From the NCBI GenBank assembly GCA_021844945.1, contig JAKBSJ010000005.1, positions 1-64,000 on the forward strand: a DNA stretch of 64,000 nucleotides, read 5' to 3'. Below the pieces are notes generated by a model. That model was given only the letters and a program-made list of their open reading frames with translations, did no database searches and had not been told where the DNA came from. This stretch comes from Thermoplasmata archaeon. Lineage in GTDB: Archaea; Thermoplasmatota; Thermoplasmata; Lutacidiplasmatales; UBA184. Shown in pieces: positions 9,704-19,701 of this stretch (position 1 is the first letter of the stretch; each line of letters starts with the position of its first letter). A program made the position numbers and the translations under genes.

Positions 9704-10011
9704 ACATCAACGTCGCGCCGGCCTGCGGCCGCCGTCCCCTCGCTTCGCGCCGATGACCGCAATCAGCGCCGCCAGCGCGACGGAGAGCGATGGCCACGAG
9801 ATGGCGAACCCTTTCCCCGACCTGCCCGCGATTCACGGGTCCGACGCGAGCGCGCAGCCACCTCACTTTCGGAGGCCCGCCCCCTGGACGTATCTACTCC
9901 CCCGCTTCGGTGACTACTAGCGGACGCGGTTCGAGTCGCGGGCCGCGTTAGGAGGGCCAGGGAGGAGGGTAGTGCAACTTCGATCGAATCGGTACTACCC
10001 CTCGGGTTGGA

Positions 10012-10084
10012 TGGGCTCGGCCGGATTCGAACCGGCGATCTTCGCTGTGTGAGAGCGACGTCGTAACCGCTGGACCACGAGCCC
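10012..10084 (-). tRNA. tRNA-Val(CAC)
   Basis: Minus strand GGGCTCGTGGTCCAGCGGTTACGACGTCGCTCTCACACAGCGAAGATCGCCGGTTCGAATCCGGCCGAGCCCA folds as a cloverleaf; loop CTCACAC. Confidence 0.92.
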
Positions 10085-10102
10085 GCGCCCGGAGCGGATT
10101 CG

Positions 10103-10996
10103 TCACGGGACATAACGCATTCCGGCGGGCAGCGCGAGCAGCAAGGGCACGAGCAGGCTCGCCAGCACCGTCAGGATGAGCCCCGAAGTGAGCGCAAGCG
10201 AGGCCGCCTCGGCGTCCCCGAAGCGCAGGACGAAATAGAGGGTCGTGTCCATCGAAGTCGCCCCTCCCATCGCGGTCAGCCCTTCGCCGCGGATACGCCG
10301 TCCGATCACCGGCGCGAGGAGCATCGTGAGGTTCTCGCGCAGGAAGTTCGCGAGGAACGCGAGGAGACCGAGCGCCGCGCCCAGGCTGGCCGCGACGAGC
10401 GGACCGTCGAGCGAGTACCAACCGAAGGCGAACGTGATCGCGAGCGACGAGCGCAGGGCGAGTCCCGTGGCGGCGGTGTAGATTCCGGCGGCGACGAGCG
10501 CGCCGAGCAGCGCCGCGGTCACCGGGACCCAGACCCGGGACAGCGATCTCCACAGCCACTGCAGGCCGAGGCCCACGAGGAAGAGGAGGAGGTAGAGGGC
10601 GTAGGTGATGCCGTTCTCGGCCGGCACGGGCACGGCCGATGCCGTCGCGTACCCGACGACGAGCGCCGCGATCAGCGCGACGGAGAACCACGACGACGAC
10701 GAGGTCGGCGGGCCTTCCGTCGGGGGAGCCACGGGCGGAGGGGCCCGCGCGCGGGGGATCAGGAGCGCGATGGCGACCGTGCACGCGAGGATGAGGACAG
10801 CGAACCCGAGACCGAGCGCGATCGCGCTCGGAAGGTCGGCGGCCGGCACGCGGATGAGCGAGGCGCCGAGGAAGAACAGGAGGACGAGGATCGTCGCCTG
10901 CGTCGCGCGGGCGATCCACGGGGTCCGCGGACGCAGCGCCCAGCCGAGCAGGACCCCCGCGCCGAGAGCGACGTAGAGGAACGGATCGATGTCCAC
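10103..10996 (-). CDS. Multi-TM membrane protein, LysO-like (DUF340) lysine exporter family
   Basis: Hydrophobic protein VDIDPFLYVALGAGVLLGWALRPRTP...; start trimmed to GTG at 10996. Confidence 0.6.
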   Translation of the reverse strand: MDIDPFLYVALGAGVLLGWALRPRTPWIARATQATILVLLFFLGASLIRVPAADLPSAIALGLGFAVLILACTVAIALLIPRARAPPPVAPPTEGPPTSSSSWFSVALIAALVVGYATASAVPVPAENGITYALYLLLFLVGLGLQWLWRSLSRVWVPVTAALLGALVAAGIYTAATGLALRSSLAITFAFGWYSLDGPLVAASLGAALGLLAFLANFLRENLTMLLAPVIGRRIRGEGLTAMGGATSMDTTLYFVLRFGDAEAASLALTSGLILTVLASLLVPLLLALPAGMRYVP

Positions 10997-11003
10997 GGGG
11001 AGT

Positions 11004-12347
11004 TCACTTCGCCCAGCGGGAGATCGGTTCGGGGCGGGGGCGACCCGTGCGGGAAGAGGTCCGTCGGACCGTCTCGTCCCGCTGCGCGCCGTAGCTGACG
11101 TACTCGACGGGCACGCCGGTCTCCTGCTCCACGAAGGCCAGGAACTCCTGGAGCGCCCGCGGCAGGGCCCGGGCGCCTTCGCGCCGGAGGCGCTCGGTGA
11201 GGCGGGGATGGAACTCGGGCCAGCCCGGCCGGCGCACGTAGACGGGCTCGAGGCCCGCGTAGTCGTCGATCGCGGTCGGCGGTCGGTCGGTCCATCGGGT
11301 CCCGTCCGGCCGGACGTAGGCCGTGCAGACCGGGACAGACTCGAGTCCGCCGAGCACATCGACCTTCGTGATCGCGAGCGAAGTGAGGCCGTTGAGGCGG
11401 GCGACGTAGCGCAATAGCACGAGGTCGAGCCAGCCGCAGCCCCGCGGGCGCCCGGTCGTCGCTCCGCGCTCGCCGCCGATCCGCTGGAGGTACTCCTCCT
11501 CCCGGGGCTCGGCCCGGGTCAGGAACGGCCCGCCGCCGACGCGGGTCGCGTAGGCCTTCGCGACCCCGATCACCTCGCTCACGCACTGCGGAGGCAGCCC
11601 CGCGCCCACGAGCGCCCCGGCGCTGGTCGGATGCGAGCTCGTCACGAACGGGTACGTCCCGAAGTCGATGTCGAGGAGCGCGCTCTGCGCGCCTTCGAGG
11701 AGGATCGGCTCTTCGCGCTCGAGCGCGCCGAAGAGGAGGGGGTCGACGTCCCGGATGTACGGGGATAGGCGCTCTCCGGCTTCGAGCAGCGAACGCTCGA
11801 GCTCGGCGCGGGGGGGCAGGTTCGGGATCAGCCGCTTGCGCTCGTAGAGCAGGTCGAGGCGCGCGCGCAGGGTGTCGAGGTGGCTGAGCTCGCCGTAGCG
11901 GATCCCCCAGCGGCCGTAGCGGTCGGCATAGGCCGGGCCGATGCCGCGTCCCGTCGTCCCGATCCCGCGGGAGGGATCCTGGCGCGCGCGCAGCGCATCC
12001 TCCCAGGCATCCTCGACCTCGTGGATCGGCAGCAGGACGTGCGCGCGGTCGCTGATCACGGGCTCGCCGAGCAGGAGCTTCTTCTCCTCGAGCTCCCGCA
12101 TCTCGTCCACGAAGCGCATCGGTTGCACGACCATGCCGGGTCCGCTGATCCCGGTCACGCCGTGCCGGAGCACTCCGACCGAGAGCTGGTGGAGGATCAC
12201 CGAGCCTTCGGGGAGGTGGATGCTGTGGCCCGCGTTCGGCCCTCCTCCCGTGCGGACGACGTACCGGGCGTCGGCCGCGAGGTAGTCCGTGATCTTTCCC
12301 TTCGCCTCGTCTCCGTACTGGGCGCCGATCACGATGCGGACCGTCAT
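11004..12347 (-). CDS. purA: Adenylosuccinate synthetase
   Basis: MTVRIVIGAQYGDEAKGKITDYLA..., GGGPNAGHS, TTGRGIGPAYADR, DFGTYPFVTSSHPT. Confidence 0.95.
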   Translation of the reverse strand: MTVRIVIGAQYGDEAKGKITDYLAADARYVVRTGGGPNAGHSIHLPEGSVILHQLSVGVLRHGVTGISGPGMVVQPMRFVDEMRELEEKKLLLGEPVISDRAHVLLPIHEVEDAWEDALRARQDPSRGIGTTGRGIGPAYADRYGRWGIRYGELSHLDTLRARLDLLYERKRLIPNLPPRAELERSLLEAGERLSPYIRDVDPLLFGALEREEPILLEGAQSALLDIDFGTYPFVTSSHPTSAGALVGAGLPPQCVSEVIGVAKAYATRVGGGPFLTRAEPREEEYLQRIGGERGATTGRPRGCGWLDLVLLRYVARLNGLTSLAITKVDVLGGLESVPVCTAYVRPDGTRWTDRPPTAIDDYAGLEPVYVRRPGWPEFHPRLTERLRREGARALPRALQEFLAFVEQETGVPVEYVSYGAQRDETVRRTSSRTGRPRPEPISRWAK

Positions 12348-12457
12348 CGAGGTACCTGTGCCCCGAGGGAGGCCTCCGGCTTGAAACGGATTGCGGCGGT
12401 GCGCCGGCGCGTGCCACACCGGCGCTCGGCCTCCATAAGTGTAAATCCCGGGCGACG

Positions 12458-13630
12458 GTGGCGCTCGAAATGGTCGCTCGCCGGGTGGGCGAGGTAGAGA
12501 TCTCCGGCATCCGGCGGATGTTCGAGGCAGCGCGTCCCGACTGCATCAACCTCGGGCTGGGGGAGCCGGATTTCGACCCTCCGAAAGAGATCGTGGCCGC
12601 GCTCGTCGCAGCGACGCGCCACGGGGCCAATCACTACGGGCCCACCGCGGGCCTTCCCCAGCTGCGCCGCCTCGTGGCGGAGTTCTACACCGACCGGCTC
12701 CCGGCCACGACCGGGGAGAACGTGATCATCACGTCCGGGGGCTCCGAGGCGCTGATGGCCTGCGCCCTCGCCCTCTACGATCCGGGCGACGAGGTCCTCG
12801 TGCCGGATCCGGGGTTCGTCCTCTACGCCCCGCATGCCCGCCTCGTGGGCGCCCGTCCGGTCCCGTACCCCCTCAACGAACGGGACGGCTACCTCCCTCG
12901 GATCGAGGAGATCGAGCACCGCATCACCCCCCGCACCACCGCGATCGTGGTCAACAGCCCCTCGAATCCGACCGGCGCGGTGTTTCCGCGCGCGACGGTC
13001 GATGCGCTCGTCGCCCTCGCGGAGCGCCACCGCCTCACGATCGTCTCCGACGAAGTCTACGATCGCATCACCTACGAGACGCCGGCGACGTCGTTCTGGG
13101 GCCGCACCGACCGGGCGATCGTGGTCAACTCCTTCTCGAAGACGTTCGCCACCACGGGCTGGCGGCTCGGGTTCGTCGTCGCGCCGCGCCCGCTCGTCGG
13201 CCCGATCGGGAAGATGCACTACCACATCATGGCCTGCCCCTCGACGCCGGCGCAGCAGGCCGTGCTGGTGGGCCTCACGACGTCGCTGGGCACCACGCGG
13301 GCGATGGTCCAGGAGTTCCGCGGGCGCCGCGACCTCGTGATGCGCGAGCTCGCGCGCGTCCCCGGGATGCATTGCGTCCGCCCGAACGGCGCGTTCTACG
13401 TATTCCCCGGCTTCGACTGGCCCGAGAGCGCCTCCGAGGTCGCGATGGGTCTCCTCGAGGCGGGGCTGATCACCACTCCGGGCGACTCGTTCGGCGCGCG
13501 CGGAGCGAACCATCTGCGGATCTCCTTCGCGGCGTCCCGCGACGACCTCACGAGGGGCCTCGGCATCCTCCGGCGCTACGCCGAACAGCTCACGGCGCGT
13601 TCGTCGCCGAGGACGCGATACGACCCGTGA
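12458..13630 (+). CDS. PLP-dependent class I/II aminotransferase
   Basis: INLGLGEPDFDPP, NHYGPTAGLPQLR, NSPSNPTGAVF, NSFSKTFATTGWRLGF. Confidence 0.93.
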   Translation: MALEMVARRVGEVEISGIRRMFEAARPDCINLGLGEPDFDPPKEIVAALVAATRHGANHYGPTAGLPQLRRLVAEFYTDRLPATTGENVIITSGGSEALMACALALYDPGDEVLVPDPGFVLYAPHARLVGARPVPYPLNERDGYLPRIEEIEHRITPRTTAIVVNSPSNPTGAVFPRATVDALVALAERHRLTIVSDEVYDRITYETPATSFWGRTDRAIVVNSFSKTFATTGWRLGFVVAPRPLVGPIGKMHYHIMACPSTPAQQAVLVGLTTSLGTTRAMVQEFRGRRDLVMRELARVPGMHCVRPNGAFYVFPGFDWPESASEVAMGLLEAGLITTPGDSFGARGANHLRISFAASRDDLTRGLGILRRYAEQLTARSSPRTRYDP

Positions 13631-14798
13631 GGACCTCCGAATAGATCGCCTCGAGGCGATCCACGAGCGCATCCCACGTGTACCGGGGCGCCACGACCTC
13701 CCGCGCGTACCGTCCCATCGCGGCCCGTCCGGGGGCGTCGGTCCACAGGGTCCGCAGCGCCTCGGCGAGCGCGACGTCGTCGTGCGGCGGCACGAGGAGT
13801 CCCGCCTTCCCCTCCTCCACGAACTCCGGGATCCCCCCGACCCGGGTCGCGACCACGGGAGTGCCCTGCGCCATCGCGTCCAGCAGTACCAGCCCGAACG
13901 CCTCGTAGTAGCTCGGCAGCACGAAGATCGACGCATCGCGAAGGGCCCCGGCGAGCATCGCTTCGTCGGCGAGGTAGCCCACGCGCCGCACGCGCCCCTC
14001 GAGATCGTGGTAGCGAACGCGGCGAGCGACCTCGGCCTCGACGCCGCCGTCGTCGCCGATCAGCACGAGGGAGAGGTCCGGCGCCTCGCGGGCCAACCGG
14101 GCGAAAGCGTCCACCAGGGTCCCGAGCCCCTTGTTCGACGCAAGGCGTCCCACGTAGAGGAGGTACGGGCCCGGGATTCCGTAGGTCTTCGCGAAGGCTC
14201 CGGGAGCGGCGGGAGCGGGGAACGGAGTGAACCCCGGCGGCACCACACGGACGGCCGGTACGGGGAAGCCGAGGCCGGCGAGCAGGCGCTCTTCCTCCCG
14301 GCTCTCGACGAGGAGGCACGCGGCGTTCGCGAGGGCGGGGCCGCCGACGTTCCGGTCGTAGAAGGTCCGCAGCTCGTGACGCAGGAAGCCGCCGTGGATC
14401 GAGGTCACCGGGTGGAAGTGCGTCGCGAGGACGAACGGCACGCCCCGTCGGCGGCGGAACCGGTCGGCGATGCGGACCTGGTGCGTCCCGTACGTGTGCA
14501 CGTGCACGATCTCGGGGTCCGCGCGTCGCAGCGCGCGTCCCATCCCCCGGAAGAACGGGTAGTGGAGCTCGCCGGGCAGGCTCCACACGGGAAGTCGCTC
14601 GATCGAGCCGAACGCGGTCGTCTCGTGCCGCGGCACGTCGTTCGGCAAGCGCTCCCACGGGAACTCCCGACGCAGGTAGCTCGTCAGGACATGGACACCG
14701 TGGCCCCGCGCGCCGAGACGGGTCGAGATCTCCTGGACGTGCCGCTCGACCCCCCCGGGTCCGGGAGGGTAGCGCGTCGAGAGCTGGGCGATCCGCAC
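13590..14798 (-). CDS. GT4-family glycosyltransferase
   Basis: MRIAQLSTRYPPGPGGVERHVQEIS..., LLYVGRLASNKGLGTLVDAFARL, FVLPSYYEAFGLVLLDAMAQGTPVVAT. Confidence 0.92.
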   Translation of the reverse strand: MRIAQLSTRYPPGPGGVERHVQEISTRLGARGHGVHVLTSYLRREFPWERLPNDVPRHETTAFGSIERLPVWSLPGELHYPFFRGMGRALRRADPEIVHVHTYGTHQVRIADRFRRRRGVPFVLATHFHPVTSIHGGFLRHELRTFYDRNVGGPALANAACLLVESREEERLLAGLGFPVPAVRVVPPGFTPFPAPAAPGAFAKTYGIPGPYLLYVGRLASNKGLGTLVDAFARLAREAPDLSLVLIGDDGGVEAEVARRVRYHDLEGRVRRVGYLADEAMLAGALRDASIFVLPSYYEAFGLVLLDAMAQGTPVVATRVGGIPEFVEEGKAGLLVPPHDDVALAEALRTLWTDAPGRAAMGRYAREVVAPRYTWDALVDRLEAIYSEVLTGRIASSATNAP

Positions 14799-14808
14799 GA
14801 GTCCGGCG

Positions 14809-15888
14809 CTACGCCGAAAGGCGCAGCGTCATGAGCCGTTGGGCGTACTTCTTGAAGACCTCGGTCGCCCGCGCGACCGACTCGATCTTCACGTACTCGT
14901 TCGCTTGGTGGGAGAGCTCCTCCTCCCCCGCGCCGTAGATCGCGACCCGCGGGTTCACGAGGGAGTAGTGGACCGCTTCCGACGCGTGGACGAGGACCGT
15001 TCCCTCGGCGCCGGAGATCTCCTGGAGGAGCTTGATGTGCGGCGAAGCCACGTCGATCTGGACCGACGGCATCGCCACCAGCCGGCGGAGCGTGAACGGG
15101 GTCTTGATCCGTCGCAGGTGCTCTTCGATCTCGTGGTAGAGCTGGTCGGGGGAGTACGGGGGAGGGAAGCGGATGTCCACCTCCACGGTCGCCTTGTTCG
15201 GCACGACGTTCAGCCGCGTGCCGCCGTGGAACGTCCCGAGGTTCATCGTCACGGAACCGAGCTCGGGATGCGCGATCCGCCCCTTGAAGGACTCGAGGCC
15301 CCGGACGATCCGCATCATCTTGGTGATCGCGTTGTCGCCGAGGTGCGGCATCGCTCCGTGCGCGGCCTTCCCTCGGGTCTCGATCGCGATGTCGAGGACC
15401 CCTTTCTCCGCGTGCGCGACCCGCAGGCCGGTCGGCTCTCCGACGACGACCGCCTTGGCACGCCGGACCGGCAGCGTCTTCGATAGGGCCATCGCGCCCA
15501 GCATCGTCGTCTCTTCGTCGGTGGTGAGGGCGAGGACGACCGGGATCTTGCGGGCCGTGAGGTCGGCGGCCGCCTGCAGCATCGCGACGACCGTCCCTTT
15601 CATGTCCGCGGCGCCGCGTCCGTAGAGGCGGCCGCTCGCGATCTGGCTCTGGGAGAAGCTCCAGTAGTCCCCGATCGGCGGCGTGTCCAAGTGCCCGGAG
15701 AGCACGACCCCGCTCTGGCCGTACTCCGCGAGGAGCGCCGGCGCCTGCGCGTCGCCGAAGAGCGTGTTGCGCATGTGGATCTGGTCCGTGAACGACTGGA
15801 CGTAGTCGAGGATCTCTTGCTTGTCGGAAAGCGGGTCGCTCGGGATCTTGACGAGCTCCGCCAACATATCGATCATCTGTCGCTTCAT
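14809..15888 (-). CDS. M20-family metallopeptidase (ArgE/DapE-like)
   Basis: VVLSGHLDTPPIGDYWSFS, GRGAADMKGTVVAMLQA, TTDEETTMLGA. Confidence 0.9.
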   Translation of the reverse strand: MKRQMIDMLAELVKIPSDPLSDKQEILDYVQSFTDQIHMRNTLFGDAQAPALLAEYGQSGVVLSGHLDTPPIGDYWSFSQSQIASGRLYGRGAADMKGTVVAMLQAAADLTARKIPVVLALTTDEETTMLGAMALSKTLPVRRAKAVVVGEPTGLRVAHAEKGVLDIAIETRGKAAHGAMPHLGDNAITKMMRIVRGLESFKGRIAHPELGSVTMNLGTFHGGTRLNVVPNKATVEVDIRFPPPYSPDQLYHEIEEHLRRIKTPFTLRRLVAMPSVQIDVASPHIKLLQEISGAEGTVLVHASEAVHYSLVNPRVAIYGAGEEELSHQANEYVKIESVARATEVFKKYAQRLMTLRLSA

Positions 15889-16195
15889 GCGGACCTAGAG
15901 GCAGCGGGCCCACCGGCACGAAACGTCGCACGGTAAGCCAAACACAGCGGCACCCGCAAGGGCCGAGGGCCTTTAATACCGTCGGGGCGCGATTCTCCAC
16001 GATTCCCTCGTCCGCGGCGCGATCGAAGCCGTGGCCCGGTGCCCGGGGAATGTATCCCTTCCTCGAAGCCCGGTTCGGGGGCGTTCCGGGCCCGTGGAGC
16101 CGGCCACTCCCGCCTCCGCGCTCCGAATGCGAAGGCGCTCGTCGCCCGGAGGGCTGGACCAACCATTATCAGGCCCCCGGACCGTCGCGGGACCC

Positions 16196-17344
16196 ATGGT
16201 GCATGCCCATCTCATATGGGCTCCCGCGATCGCCCTCCTCGCGTCGCTGCCCCTCATCCGCGACCGAGCGGGGGCTCCCTACTTCTCCATCATCGTCTAC
16301 ACGTGGCAGCGCACGGAGTTCATCGAGCAGGCCGTGCGCAGCGTTCTCGCGCAGAGCGTATCCCGCACCGACTACGAGATCATCGTGGTCCGAGGCTATT
16401 CGAACGCGCCGCTCGACGCTCTGCTCACCGGCATGGGCGCCCACATCCTCTCCTCCCCCACCTCCTCCCAAGGAGCCGCGCTCGCCCTCGGGGTCGCCGC
16501 GGCCCAGGGCCAGGTCCTCGTCTTCCTCGAGGACGACGACGAGCTCGAGCCGACGAAGCTCGCGACCTTGCGGGCCGAATTTGACGAGGACCCCGATCTC
16601 GCGCTGGTGCGCAACGCGAACCGGTGCATCGACGCCGCCGGCCGTCCCCTGCTCGACTGGCCGAACAACTACTGGCCCGCGCTCCCGCTCACCGCGACCG
16701 AGGAGCGGCGCACCCCGGGGGCGAAGTCCGAGGCTCCGAGCCTCCCTATCCACAACCTGAGCTCGATCAGCGTCCGCCGCGACGCCGTGGCGCCCTACGT
16801 ATCCTACTGGAGCGCGAGCCCTTCCGCCGCAGACTCCCTCGTCTACCTGTCCGCCCTGGGGAGCCCGGGGGTGGCCCGCTTCGACGAGCGGGTGCTGACC
16901 CGGCGACGGGTCCATGCGAGCACGAGCCTCGAGAACTTCTCGGCGGAGGGCATCGGCCCGCCCCGGAGCCTCGAACGCCTGCGTCGGCTCGACGTCTCCC
17001 ACCGACAGCAGCTCGCGATGGTGCGCGGCACTCCCGCGGAAACCACGGCGCGCTGGCTCGAGGTCATCCACCGGTTCGAGGCCGCGATGAGCGCGTCCGA
17101 GTTCCCTTCCCCCGACCGGCGCGACTACCTCGACATGCTCCGCGGCATGGTGCGCGAACGCCAGCTCTTCCGGGCTTGGATCGTGGGGTTCTCCCTCCTA
17201 CGCCGCATCGCGCCCGAACGCGCGATCCGCACGTGGTGGCGGTTCAACCGCGAGTCCTACCGGCGCGTCGCGCCCGGGATCAACTACGGCGGCATCTTCC
17301 TTCCGGGCTCGCAGTCACGGACATCTCCGCACTCGCCGCACTGA
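16196..17344 (+). CDS. GT2-family glycosyltransferase, paralog 1
   Basis: FSIIVYTWQRTEFIEQAVRSVLAQ..., VLVFLEDDDELEP. Confidence 0.87.
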   Translation: MVHAHLIWAPAIALLASLPLIRDRAGAPYFSIIVYTWQRTEFIEQAVRSVLAQSVSRTDYEIIVVRGYSNAPLDALLTGMGAHILSSPTSSQGAALALGVAAAQGQVLVFLEDDDELEPTKLATLRAEFDEDPDLALVRNANRCIDAAGRPLLDWPNNYWPALPLTATEERRTPGAKSEAPSLPIHNLSSISVRRDAVAPYVSYWSASPSAADSLVYLSALGSPGVARFDERVLTRRRVHASTSLENFSAEGIGPPRSLERLRRLDVSHRQQLAMVRGTPAETTARWLEVIHRFEAAMSASEFPSPDRRDYLDMLRGMVRERQLFRAWIVGFSLLRRIAPERAIRTWWRFNRESYRRVAPGINYGGIFLPGSQSRTSPHSPH

Positions 17345-17370
17345 CCCGGGGCCCGGGGGGACCGCCGTCG

Positions 17371-18417
17371 GTGGAGGATACGAGCGCGGCCCCCGAGGTC
17401 GCGGTGGTCGTCGCCGCGTACCGGCGTAGGCGGTTCCTGGACGGGGCGCTCGGCTCGGTCCTCGCGCAGACGGTCCCTCGGGAGTCCCTGGAGATCCTCG
17501 CGCTCGCGGACTTCGACGACTCCGAGATTCACGCCCGGTGCGCGCGCGAAGACATCGCCTACCGCCGGGACCCCGAGCCGGTGATCGGCCGGTGGCTCCT
17601 CGGCGCGATCGACGCGACCCGGGCGCCGATCGTCGCGATCCTCGAAGACGATGACCTCTTTGCTCCCGAGCACGTGGCGCGGGCGCTCGCGCGTTTCCGC
17701 GCCCGCCCGGACACGGCGCTCTACCGGAACCGAGTGAGCGTCGTGGACGAGCAGGGGACCCCGGTCCCGATCTCGCGCTGGGCGCCGATCGAGCGGGAGC
17801 GCGCCCTCGATGCGGGCCCGATCGAAGTGCCCGCGGACTCGAAGGACGCCGGAATCGAACGGTTGCGCCGTTCGGGCGTAGAATGGCTCAACGTGGGGAC
17901 GATGGTGTTCCGACGGTCGGTCCTGACTCCCGAAATCCGACCGCTGATCGCGCAGTCCATCTGCCCGGATCTCTCCGTCTTCGTGGCCGCGGCCGTCGCT
18001 CCGGGATCGATGTACTTCGACGAAGTTCGGACCACTCGGTACCGGCACTACGGGACGAGCGCCAGCCGCCGGGCCGGCTGGAAGCAGCGGCACTGGGAGG
18101 ACCACGAACGGTTCGCCCGGTTCGTACGGTCCCGGGGGCCTTCCGCCCTGGGACGCTGGCTCGACGCGCGGACCCGGACGCTGGAACGCGTCGCCGATGC
18201 GGCCAATCTGCTCGATCCCATCCGTGCGGGTGCCGCGCCGGTCAGCGTACGGCGCTCGCTACGAGCGTACCTCGGTCGCCGCCTCCGCGAGCGGCCACTC
18301 GATCCGCCGGCGGCGGTTCGGTGGGGGGCCGGAGCCGTAGCCGGAGCGTACTGCGTTGCCCCGGGGGTCTCCCGCCGCGTCCTCCTCGGCCTGGACCGGC
18401 ACCTCGATCTTCCCTAG
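17371..18417 (+). CDS. GT2-family glycosyltransferase, paralog 2
   Basis: VAVVVAAYRRRRFLDGALGSVLAQTVPRESLEI..., IVAILEDDDLFAPEHV; GTG start. Confidence 0.85.
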   Translation: MEDTSAAPEVAVVVAAYRRRRFLDGALGSVLAQTVPRESLEILALADFDDSEIHARCAREDIAYRRDPEPVIGRWLLGAIDATRAPIVAILEDDDLFAPEHVARALARFRARPDTALYRNRVSVVDEQGTPVPISRWAPIERERALDAGPIEVPADSKDAGIERLRRSGVEWLNVGTMVFRRSVLTPEIRPLIAQSICPDLSVFVAAAVAPGSMYFDEVRTTRYRHYGTSASRRAGWKQRHWEDHERFARFVRSRGPSALGRWLDARTRTLERVADAANLLDPIRAGAAPVSVRRSLRAYLGRRLRERPLDPPAAVRWGAGAVAGAYCVAPGVSRRVLLGLDRHLDLP

Positions 18418-18495
18418 CGGTTCGAGCCGGCGGATGTGCGGGGGGAAGCGAAGCCTCATAGCGAGGGACGGACGTGGTCCGTCGACCCCCGCGAT

Positions 18496-19701
18496 ATGTC
18501 CGAAGCCCTCTTCGAATCCGCCGACGCGCCGGAGCGACCGGAGCTCTCCGTCGTGATCCTCGCCTGGAAACGGCGAAGGTTCGTCCGGGACGCGGTCCGC
18601 TCGGCCGTCGCGGGACCGCCCCCGCCCGGCGGCCGGGAGATCCTGGTGGTGCACAACTTCGACGATCCCGCCCTCGAGCGAGAGCTCGCCGGCGAAGGGA
18701 TCCGCATGGTGACGGACCCCCGAAGCCCCGTGGGGGCCAGCGTCGCCCGCGGGCTCGAGGCGGCCCGCGGAGAGGTCGTCGCCTTCTTGGATGACGACGA
18801 CGAGTTCGAGCCGGAGAAGCCGGCGACGGTCGCGGCCTGGTTCCGCGAGGATCCCGAGCTCGCCCTCGCGAGGAACGGATATCGCCCGATCGACTCGTAC
18901 GGGCGACCGGTGCCGGGTTGGCCGGCCTGCGAGTGGCCCGGCACAGCCCTTCGCGCGCCGGTCGTCCTTCGCACGGTCGCCGAAAAGCGCGGTAGCCGCG
19001 TGCTCCCGATGTACAATCTCAGCACGATCTCCGTCCGCCGCTCATTCCTCCAGCCGTTCCTCCCCGCGTTCGAGGACGTCGCGGCCGGATCGGACTCGCT
19101 CGTCTTCCTGAGCGCGCTCGCGAGCCGCGGCGGGATCCGGGTCGACCCTCAGATCCTCAGCCGCCACCGCATCCACCGTAGTACGAGCATGGAGACCTTC
19201 GGCGAGAGCGGCATCCGGCCCCCGGAGGACCCGTCGTACTTCGAGCGATCGCTCGAGGCGCTCCGGCGCCAGGAAGCGATCGTGCGCGGGACCCCCGCGG
19301 CGGCGTGGGCGCGCTGGCTGTACGCGATCACGCGGGTGGATGCCTACCTGAGCCTGCCGGACGCTCCGGCGCCGACCGCCTCCGAATACTTCGAGTTCCT
19401 CAAGGGGACGATCCGCGAGCGCCAGCGCTTCCGCGTGCCCGCTCTCGCCTTCACCGCCGCGCGCCGGTTCCTACCGGGAGTGGCGTTCGACCGCTGGTGG
19501 GCCTACCGCCGCCTCCAATACCGCCGGGACGCCCGCGGCGTGGACGCCGCCGAGCTGTTCGCGAGCGAGGGAGCGGACGACGCCGCCCCGCGCGCCCTTT
19601 GGCAGCCCGCTGCGCACGCGTTCGGGTCTCGACGAGCGCACGGGCATATCGCTCCGGCGAACCGACCGAGCGCCACACCCCCTCCCGAGGGGTCAGGATA
19701 A
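18496..19701 (+). CDS. GT2-family glycosyltransferase, paralog 3
   Basis: LSVVILAWKRRRFVRDAVRS..., VVAFLDDDDEFEPEK; collinear with paralog 1. Confidence 0.87.
   Translation: MSEALFESADAPERPELSVVILAWKRRRFVRDAVRSAVAGPPPPGGREILVVHNFDDPALERELAGEGIRMVTDPRSPVGASVARGLEAARGEVVAFLDDDDEFEPEKPATVAAWFREDPELALARNGYRPIDSYGRPVPGWPACEWPGTALRAPVVLRTVAEKRGSRVLPMYNLSTISVRRSFLQPFLPAFEDVAAGSDSLVFLSALASRGGIRVDPQILSRHRIHRSTSMETFGESGIRPPEDPSYFERSLEALRRQEAIVRGTPAAAWARWLYAITRVDAYLSLPDAPAPTASEYFEFLKGTIRERQRFRVPALAFTAARRFLPGVAFDRWWAYRRLQYRRDARGVDAAELFASEGADDAAPRALWQPAAHAFGSRRAHGHIAPANRPSATPPPEGSG

Noticed and set aside
1-9950. Transposase or integrase associated with the defence island
   Set aside because: None of the ORFs in or near the island shows recognisable integrase, DDE or serine-recombinase motifs.
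9911-9960. Possible decayed tRNA T-arm (gacgcggttcgagtcgcgggccgcg)
   Set aside because: The stem does not pair properly around the TTCGAGT loop and there is no cloverleaf context.
12344-13936. 530-aa minus-strand ORF
   Set aside because: Shadow frame across the aminotransferase and part of GT4; no domain signal.
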